The position numbers were made by a program, and so were the translations under genes. This document shows positions 59,241 to 64,000 of a DNA stretch of 64,000 nucleotides, piece after piece (the first letter of the stretch is position 1; each line of letters begins with the position of its first letter). The notes below the pieces were generated by a model. It had not been told where the DNA came from. It was given only the letters and a program-made list of their open reading frames with translations, and made no database searches. The DNA comes from Dyadobacter soli (GTDB lineage Bacteria; Bacteroidota; Bacteroidia; Cytophagales; Spirosomataceae), in NCBI RefSeq assembly GCF_900101885.1, contig NZ_FNAN01000011.1:1-64000 (forward strand). The letters run 5' to 3'.

Positions 59241-60719
59241 ATGAGCTTTTACAGAGAACTTGAAAACCATGTCCACGAGCAATTGAGCAGGCGTAATTTC
59301 CTCTCGAAAACGAGCCTTGGCCTGGGTGCGGCAGCAATGGCATCGCTTCTGAGTGCGGATAATTCATTGGCCAAAAAAGTAGGTGAAAAAGGCGCCGAAG
59401 CCGCCGGACTGCCCATCGGGCATCCGCATTTCGCGCCGAAAGCCAAACGGGTGATCTATTTGTTCCAAAGTGGCGCTCCGTCACAGCTGGAACTGTTTGA
59501 TTATAAGCCCAAACTGGAAGAAATGTGGGGCAAAGACCTTCCCGAATCGGTGCGGAAGGGCCAGCGCCTGACGGGTATGACCGCCGGGCAGAGCAGTTTT
59601 CCGCTCGCGGCTTCGAAATATAAATTCAAGCAGTATGGTGATAATGATATGATGGTCAGTGAGTTGATGCCTTACACTTCGGGCATTGTGAATGATGTGA
59701 CCTTCATTCGCTCGATGTTTACCGAGGCCATTAACCACGATCCGGCGGTTACGTTTTTCCAGACAGGCAGCCAGCAAGGCGGCCGCCCTTCCTGGGGTTC
59801 GTGGGTGAGCTATGGGTTGGGTTCCGACAACCAGAATATGCCTGCATTCGTGGTACTGCTCTCCAAAGGACGCGGCGGTGACCAGCCATTGTATGCCAAA
59901 CTTTGGAGTAATGGTTTTTTGCCGTCCATTCACCAGGGCGTGGTGTTCCGTTCCGGCCCGGACCCGGTTTTTTACCTTAATAATCCCGAGGGAATCGACC
60001 GAACCAGTCGCAGACGCATGCTGAACTCGCTTGCTAAATTGCAGCAAGGCCAGTTTGAAAAACTGCTCGACCCGGAGATCAACTATCGGATGGCACAGTA
60101 CGAAATGGCTTACCGGATGCAGACAGCCGTTCCCGAAACCATGGATATTTCGAAAGAACCCGACTACATTTTTGATATGTACGGCGAGGACTCACGCAAG
60201 CCGGGCACATTTGCCGCCAATTGCGTGCTGGCAAGGAAGCTGATCGAAAAGGATGTGAAATTCGTGCAGCTGTACCACCAGGGCTGGGACCAGCACGGTA
60301 ACTTGCCGAACGACATTAAAATTATGGCCAAAAGTGTCGATCAGGCTTCGGCTGCATTGATCAATGACTTGAAACAGCGCGGACTGCTGGACGAAACGCT
60401 CGTAGTTTGGGGCGGCGAATTTGGTCGTGGGGCCTATTCACAAGGCAAATTGACCCACGATAATTATGGCCGTGACCACCACCCGCGCAGCTTTACGATC
60501 TGGATGGCCGGTGCGGGCGTGAAGAAAGGGTTCGTGTACGGGCAGACGGATGATTTTGGATACAATATCATCAAAGATCCTGTGCATGTGCACGATTTTC
60601 AGGCTACTGTGATGCATTTGATGGGTATCGATCATGAGCAGCTGGTGTTCAAGCACCAGGGACGGCGGTACCGGCTTACGGATGTGCACGGCAAAGTGGT
60701 GAAGCCGCTTTTGGTTTAA
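59241..60719 (+). CDS. DUF1501 protein with Tat signal
   Basis: A 492-residue protein with the Tat leader SRRNFLSKTSLGLGAAAMAS (twin arginine), so it is exported folded. The body matches DUF1501, a sulfatase-like fold: FAPKAKRVIYLFQSGAPSQL, MTGMTAGQSSFPLAASKY, LVVWGGEFGRGAYSQGKLTH, DNYGRDHHPRSFTIWMAGAG and HDFQATVMHLMGIDHEQLVF. The partner of DUF1553 in the same operon; whether it removes sulfate or phosphate esters is not known. The strong hairpin following it ends the operon. Confidence 0.92.
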   Translation: MSFYRELENHVHEQLSRRNFLSKTSLGLGAAAMASLLSADNSLAKKVGEKGAEAAGLPIGHPHFAPKAKRVIYLFQSGAPSQLELFDYKPKLEEMWGKDLPESVRKGQRLTGMTAGQSSFPLAASKYKFKQYGDNDMMVSELMPYTSGIVNDVTFIRSMFTEAINHDPAVTFFQTGSQQGGRPSWGSWVSYGLGSDNQNMPAFVVLLSKGRGGDQPLYAKLWSNGFLPSIHQGVVFRSGPDPVFYLNNPEGIDRTSRRRMLNSLAKLQQGQFEKLLDPEINYRMAQYEMAYRMQTAVPETMDISKEPDYIFDMYGEDSRKPGTFAANCVLARKLIEKDVKFVQLYHQGWDQHGNLPNDIKIMAKSVDQASAALINDLKQRGLLDETLVVWGGEFGRGAYSQGKLTHDNYGRDHHPRSFTIWMAGAGVKKGFVYGQTDDFGYNIIKDPVHVHDFQATVMHLMGIDHEQLVFKHQGRRYRLTDVHGKVVKPLLV

Positions 60720-60740
60720 CGTTTGAAATACTAAAAAAGC

Positions 60741-60770
60741 AAAACGGACGTCCGCAAAGACGTCCGTTTT
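60741..60770. terminator. bidirectional terminator hairpin
   Basis: AAAACGGACGTC (60741-60752) with its exact complement (60759-60770), six-base loop. It carries T residues on one side and a run of A residues on the other, so it can stop both the DUF1501 transcript and the convergent DUF3592-like operon. Confidence 0.85.
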
Positions 60771-60779
60771 ACATTGCTA

Positions 60780-61223
60780 TCAGCCGAAAATCCATTGAAA
60801 TATCGCTTTCACTGCTGATCCGACATACCAGATCGAAAACAGCCAGAACACGGCGCCCATTCCTGCAAAAACGTAAACGAACAGGTAATTGCCTTTCAAA
60901 TGGACATTGTCCGGGTCTTTCGGATCATAATATAATGTTACTTCTTCACCGATCTGATATTCCGGCGGGTTACGGCCTTCCGAGCTGTGGAAAACATGCG
61001 CGGTTCCATCCCTTTTAATATAGCGTATCGACGGCGCCAATGGATATTCGCGGGGTTTTAGCCGGTGCAAGTCGATCACAATCCCTTTGGTTTCGATCCC
61101 GTTTTCGATCAGGTTGCGGCTGTTGCGGTAGATCGAGAACGAGATAATTTCGAGAATGGCCCCGACTGTAAAGAATAGCAGCATGACTAATTCAAATACC
61201 GGTAACCCTTTGCTGGTTTCCAT
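60780..61223 (-). CDS. DUF3592-like membrane protein
   Basis: A 147-residue membrane protein with hydrophobic segments at about 10-30 and 112-135. The central part (GIETKGIVIDLHRL, YPLAPSIRYIKRDGTAHVFH, YQIGEEVTLYYDPKDPDNVH) is the beta-domain typical of DUF3592, a family of unknown function. It is the last gene of a four-gene leftward operon and ends at the shared terminator. Confidence 0.78.
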   Translation of the reverse strand: METSKGLPVFELVMLLFFTVGAILEIISFSIYRNSRNLIENGIETKGIVIDLHRLKPREYPLAPSIRYIKRDGTAHVFHSSEGRNPPEYQIGEEVTLYYDPKDPDNVHLKGNYLFVYVFAGMGAVFWLFSIWYVGSAVKAIFQWIFG

Positions 61224-61235
61224 GATCTTGGGATG

Positions 61236-61586
61236 TTAAAGCCACCTGTAAATTTCCTGCAAACTGCCTTCGAATTCCCGTGGGGGCTTGTTCATCGAGT
61301 TAGCGAAGGGGTAACTGCCCCTTACGGCCTTGCCGGTACCTGCTTTCAGGTCCAGCACGAGATCACAATATTCGCGGCCGGGATATAAGCGCGTTTTGAG
61401 CTCGACGGTATGGTCGTCGAGCCATTTGGCCTCGTCACAGCTCCAAGTGGAGGGCATATCAAATATCATCTGGTTGTTTGAAAGCCGGATAATCGCAGGT
61501 TCGGTGATCCAGTGGCTCATGCGCACTTCGTAGGCACCAAAGCGGACGGTATAGGTATTTTTAGGAGAAGGAACTTCGTCGACCAT
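61236..61586 (-). CDS. hypothetical protein, third gene of the DUF4468-like operon
   Basis: A 116-residue protein without a leader or membrane segment. It is beta-rich (YTVRFGAYEVRMSHWITEP, WLDDHTVELKTRLYPGREYC, YCDLVLDLKAGTGKAVRGSY) and I do not recognise a family. The next gene starts 12 bases downstream. It is one of four tightly spaced genes that probably act together. Confidence 0.6.
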   Translation of the reverse strand: MVDEVPSPKNTYTVRFGAYEVRMSHWITEPAIIRLSNNQMIFDMPSTWSCDEAKWLDDHTVELKTRLYPGREYCDLVLDLKAGTGKAVRGSYPFANSMNKPPREFEGSLQEIYRWL

Positions 61587-61598
61587 CAGTTTTGAAGG

Positions 61599-62003
61599 TT
61601 AGGATCTGAATTTAATGTAAAGGCTCACGACGATCATGCCGAGGAAAAGAAAGATCGCCCCGAAAATCACGAGCATCATCCACAACGTACCTACCCCCGA
61701 ATTGCGCGAATCGTTGTAGTCGATGGCGGCGCAAAATGCCGTAGCGACCGAAGTAATGCCGATCAAACCGGCGATGCCTATACGCAGCATCGACCATCCC
61801 AACCCGCTTTGCGACCAGTACATCGGCGCGAACGACAAAATGATCGCGGCGAAGAGCGTGTACCAGGCAATGCTTTCGAGCCGCACATTACCTGCCTCGG
61901 TGGGAGGCTGGTTTGGCGCCACCAGGAGCAGCGCCAGGCCGTACATCAGAAGCCAGGAAAGTTCAGGACCGAGTAGGAACGTAGTAATGCGGTTGGTGTT
62001 CAT
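61599..62003 (-). CDS. hypothetical four-helix membrane protein
   Basis: A 134-residue protein with four hydrophobic stretches (about 8-28, 47-63, 72-92 and 108-130). No family recognised. It is two bases downstream of the secreted DUF4468-like gene and 12 bases upstream of the beta-rich gene, so all are one transcript. Confidence 0.6.
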   Translation of the reverse strand: MNTNRITTFLLGPELSWLLMYGLALLLVAPNQPPTEAGNVRLESIAWYTLFAAIILSFAPMYWSQSGLGWSMLRIGIAGLIGITSVATAFCAAIDYNDSRNSGVGTLWMMLVIFGAIFLFLGMIVVSLYIKFRS

Positions 62004-62005
62004 TG

Positions 62006-62503
62006 TCAGAACGGCTTATAATCCTTCACGTTCGCCTGCAAGTCGGCGAGTAATGCTTTGAGCTTGGTTTCGAGCTCAGCGGCCGCTGCTTTGTTCTCGT
62101 TTTTCTGGCTGAATGCTTCCAACGCTACCGCCCGGCCGCTTCCGTCCTGGAATTCCACATTGGCGAGTGAAGCGCGGTACTTGCGGTTGGCGCATTCGAC
62201 GGAGAGCACGTAGGCAAATTTGTAAACGCCGCCCGCATTGTTTTCCGACCTCGGAATGGTGATGGTAATGTGGCCCTGCGTGACGAGGTCGCCGGTTTCC
62301 TTGTCGTCGACGAGCGTCTTGTTGTCGGGTGCCGACTGGCTCACCCACAGGCGTGCGCGCCGGAAAATGTCGATAAGGGAAACGCTGCCGCAATCGACGG
62401 TTTCGGTGTAGGCGATTTTACTGATCATAGCTGGTTGCGTAGAATGCGCGTGTGCGGTACCGATCATGCATGCGAGCACGACGATCAAAATGGATTTTGA
62501 CAT
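62006..62503 (-). CDS. secreted DUF4468-like protein
   Basis: A 165-residue exported protein, leader MSKSILIVVLACMIGTAHAH. KIAYTETVDCGSVSLIDIFR, RARLWVSQSAPDNKTLVDDK and ETGDLVTQGHITITIPRSEN match the DUF4468 pattern (TBP-like fold, unknown role). The last 45 residues are an alpha-helical tail (AAAAELETKLKALLADL). It is the first gene of the operon; an inverted repeat upstream at 62603 may regulate it. Confidence 0.7.
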   Translation of the reverse strand: MSKSILIVVLACMIGTAHAHSTQPAMISKIAYTETVDCGSVSLIDIFRRARLWVSQSAPDNKTLVDDKETGDLVTQGHITITIPRSENNAGGVYKFAYVLSVECANRKYRASLANVEFQDGSGRAVALEAFSQKNENKAAAAELETKLKALLADLQANVKDYKPF

Positions 62504-62602
62504 GACTATAAATTGGTTCGATTTTGAAAATGTGGTGCAAAATTGCGCATTTAGAAAAGAGGGCGCAAATAAAATGAGCCACCGGTAAATCAGCGTTTTT
62601 TA

Positions 62603-62626
62603 TTGACCAACAATTAATTAGGTCAA
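62603..62626. promoter_or_regulatory. inverted repeat upstream of the DUF4468-like operon
   Basis: TTGACC (62603-62608) and GGTCAA (62621-62626) form a perfect 6-base inverted repeat with a 12-base AT-rich gap, 100 bases before the operon start and close behind the GlxA terminator. It could be an operator; no regulator is identified. Confidence 0.35.
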
Positions 62627-62636
62627 AACCATTTAA

Positions 62637-62660
62637 TAAAAAAAGCGGCTAAGTGCCGCT
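62637..62660 (-). terminator. rho-independent terminator of the GlxA-type gene
   Basis: On the minus strand AGCGGC pairs with GCCGCT (62655-62660 and 62644-62649) with a five-base loop, followed by seven T residues. It lies directly after the stop of the regulator gene. Confidence 0.85.
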
Positions 62661-62661
62661 G

Positions 62662-63633
62662 CTAATTGTCTTTGCTGTACTTGTTCCGGTACTCGATGGG
62701 TGTGAGCCCCGTCACCTTTTTGAACACGTCCCTGAATGCCTTGGTATCGGTGTAGCCCACGTCGTACATCACTTCGGTGACATTCTTGCGGGATACTTCG
62801 AAACTCCGTTTGGCGGCCTCCACGCGCACGCGGCGCACGTATTCGTTGATGGTATTGTTGGTCGCATTCTTGAAACGCCGTTCGAAGCTTCTCCGGCTCA
62901 CGCTCGCGATGTCTGCGAGCTCGATGATCGTCAGTTTTTCGGTGTAATTCTTTTCGATATAATCCTGCGCGGCAAGGATTCCGTCATCGTTATGGTTTTT
63001 CTGGCCTTTGAAAATCGTGAACGCACGCTGGTTATCGCGGTCGATATCGATGGCGAAGTATTTGGCGGCCAGGATCGCAATGTCGCGGCTGGTGTATTTT
63101 TCGAGAATGTATATTAAAAGGTTCCAGATGGAGTTGGCGCCGCCGCTGGAATAGACTTTGCCTTCGTCTGTGATAATGGTGCCGTCCACAACCTCTATTT
63201 GCGGATAAATTTCTTTAAACTCCTCATAATAAGCCCAGTGTGTGGAGCATTTCTTGCCATCCAGCAGCCCGGTAGCGCCCAGCAGGAATGCTCCGAGGCA
63301 TAGCGAAGCGATTTCGGAACCCTTATCACGCATTTCCAGCATCCAGGGAATGGCGGGCCGGTCGAGCTCCACCGATTCGCGGAGGTTACCGCACAATGCC
63401 GGGATAATCACGAGGTCGGTTTTATTCACCTCACTCAGCAGCTTGTTGATGCGAATGGTGTATTCGCCATCCTGCGCTTTGATGTCATGGCTTAATCCTA
63501 CGAATTCGACATCGAACTTGGCTTCTTTGCCCGAAGCCCTCAGAAAGTCGTTGGCGGTGTTGAAAAGCCGGTATGCAGGCGAAACGGCTTCGATGTAGGA
63601 ACATTGGGGGACATATACCGAGATATGTTTCAT
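62662..63633 (-). CDS. GlxA-type AraC-family regulator
   Basis: A 323-residue regulator. Residues about 1-190 form a DJ-1/PfpI-like amidase-type domain (ISVYVPQCSYIEAVSPAYRL, ASLCLGAFLLGATGLLDGKK, VYSSGGANSIWNLLIYILEK) with Cys in SLCLGAFLL. The C-terminal 100 residues are the AraC helix-turn-helix pair (LTIIELADIASVSRRSFERR, NTINEYVRRVRVEAAKR, VMYDVGYTDTKAFRDVFKKV). This is the GlxA architecture, usually an activator. I set the start at 63633 because earlier codons do not fit the domain. It is divergent from the PhnB-like gene, which it may control. Confidence 0.92.
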   Translation of the reverse strand: MKHISVYVPQCSYIEAVSPAYRLFNTANDFLRASGKEAKFDVEFVGLSHDIKAQDGEYTIRINKLLSEVNKTDLVIIPALCGNLRESVELDRPAIPWMLEMRDKGSEIASLCLGAFLLGATGLLDGKKCSTHWAYYEEFKEIYPQIEVVDGTIITDEGKVYSSGGANSIWNLLIYILEKYTSRDIAILAAKYFAIDIDRDNQRAFTIFKGQKNHNDDGILAAQDYIEKNYTEKLTIIELADIASVSRRSFERRFKNATNNTINEYVRRVRVEAAKRSFEVSRKNVTEVMYDVGYTDTKAFRDVFKKVTGLTPIEYRNKYSKDN

Positions 63634-63813
63634 GACGATTCTGGATTTAGAAGACGTAAAGATAGAAAAATATTCAGTTGGCATTTTTACCCCTTGGGAT
63701 CGGCGTTTTTACACCCCTTTTATTTTGTTCAAACCCGCCAAATTTGTAATGTAGATCACCAGCAAACTAAAAACCACTTTTATCCGAACCATTCACCTTC
63801 AACAATCAAAACA

Positions 63814-64000
63814 ATGAGCGAATTGTCAACCACACAAGGCATTACCCCATTCCTATGGTACAATGGCCAGGCAGAGGAAGCGATGAACCTGTACACCCGT
63901 ATTTTCCCGAATTCGCGGATCAAAATGCTGAAACCTTGGGGCGAAGGAACCCATATGCCCGCCGACCAGGTAATGATGGGTGTTATCGAGATCAACGGGC
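63814..64000 (+). CDS. VOC/PhnB-like protein, partial
   Basis: The first 62 residues (MSELSTTQGITPFLWYNGQA, EEAMNLYTRIFPNSRIKML and onwards) match the PhnB-like glyoxalase fold (VOC superfamily), where the family's metal and substrate residues follow beyond the window. No function can be given. The rest of the gene is cut off by the window end. It is divergent from the GlxA-type regulator with a 180-base gap. Confidence 0.8.
   Translation, partial: MSELSTTQGITPFLWYNGQAEEAMNLYTRIFPNSRIKMLKPWGEGTHMPADQVMMGVIEING

Overview
The window comes from the chromosome of a Bacteroidota bacterium, most likely order Cytophagales and close to Dyadobacter (inferred from gene content, not from a marker gene). 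Supporting signs are a SusC/SusD pair with DUF3823, three large secreted proteins ending in type IX secretion (T9SS) sorting domains, a LytTR regulator with a hybrid kinase, HIPL-type sugar dehydrogenase, DUF6157, GEVED and DUF1304 proteins, and a Bacteroidota-style TAnnTTTG promoter. I recognised no rRNA, tRNA, CRISPR array or phage structural module.

Layout. 1-310: tail of a broken IS3-type transposase. 0.4-5 kb: a secreted small protein, a LytTR response regulator with a hybrid histidine kinase, and an outer-membrane barrel-like protein. 5-14 kb: an MFS sugar-acid type transporter, an SGNH hydrolase, a 1150-residue PVC-type haem protein and a ThuA protein, which look like one oxidative sugar-use locus split by a degraded island. 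11.4-12.9 kb: that island, with a stop-interrupted antitoxin, a truncated ParE-like toxin and a Fic gene carrying an in-frame amber codon. 14-18.3 kb: a class B1 metallo-beta-lactamase, another stop-interrupted small gene, an intact PIN toxin-antitoxin pair and a PrnB-like (pyrrolnitrin pathway) haem enzyme homologue. 18.3-35 kb: mostly single genes for small-molecule enzymes, regulators and secreted proteins (UlaG-like hydrolase, DUF900-like esterase, BNR protein, DHFR-like reductase, methyltransferase, NmrA/HxlR pair, HIPL dehydrogenase, racemase, MlrC), ending with a frameshifted YhcG-type PDDEXK nuclease gene flanked by two strong palindromes.

35-43 kb: a polysaccharide-utilisation locus read leftwards (SusC, SusD, DUF3823, a GH71/99-like hydrolase) with a truncated, probably inactive LytS-like kinase upstream. 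43-51 kb: a compact leftward operon of three tail-collar (microcystin-dependent protein type) paralogues, a GNAT acetyltransferase, DUF6916 and a 1668-residue beta-helix/T9SS surface protein; I consider this the best candidate for an undescribed system. 51-61 kb: a GH140-type glycosidase, a CshA/GEVED T9SS protein, and a DUF1553/DUF1501 pair of planctomycete type. 61-64 kb: a four-gene operon of small membrane and secreted proteins of unknown role, a GlxA-type AraC regulator and the start of a PhnB/VOC protein.

Two themes stand out. Several accessory genes (transposase, antitoxin, ParE, Fic, a small gene at 14.9 kb, the YhcG nuclease) are each broken by one small lesion. Intergenic regions carry long palindromic repeats of several unrelated families, between convergent genes or beside the nuclease.
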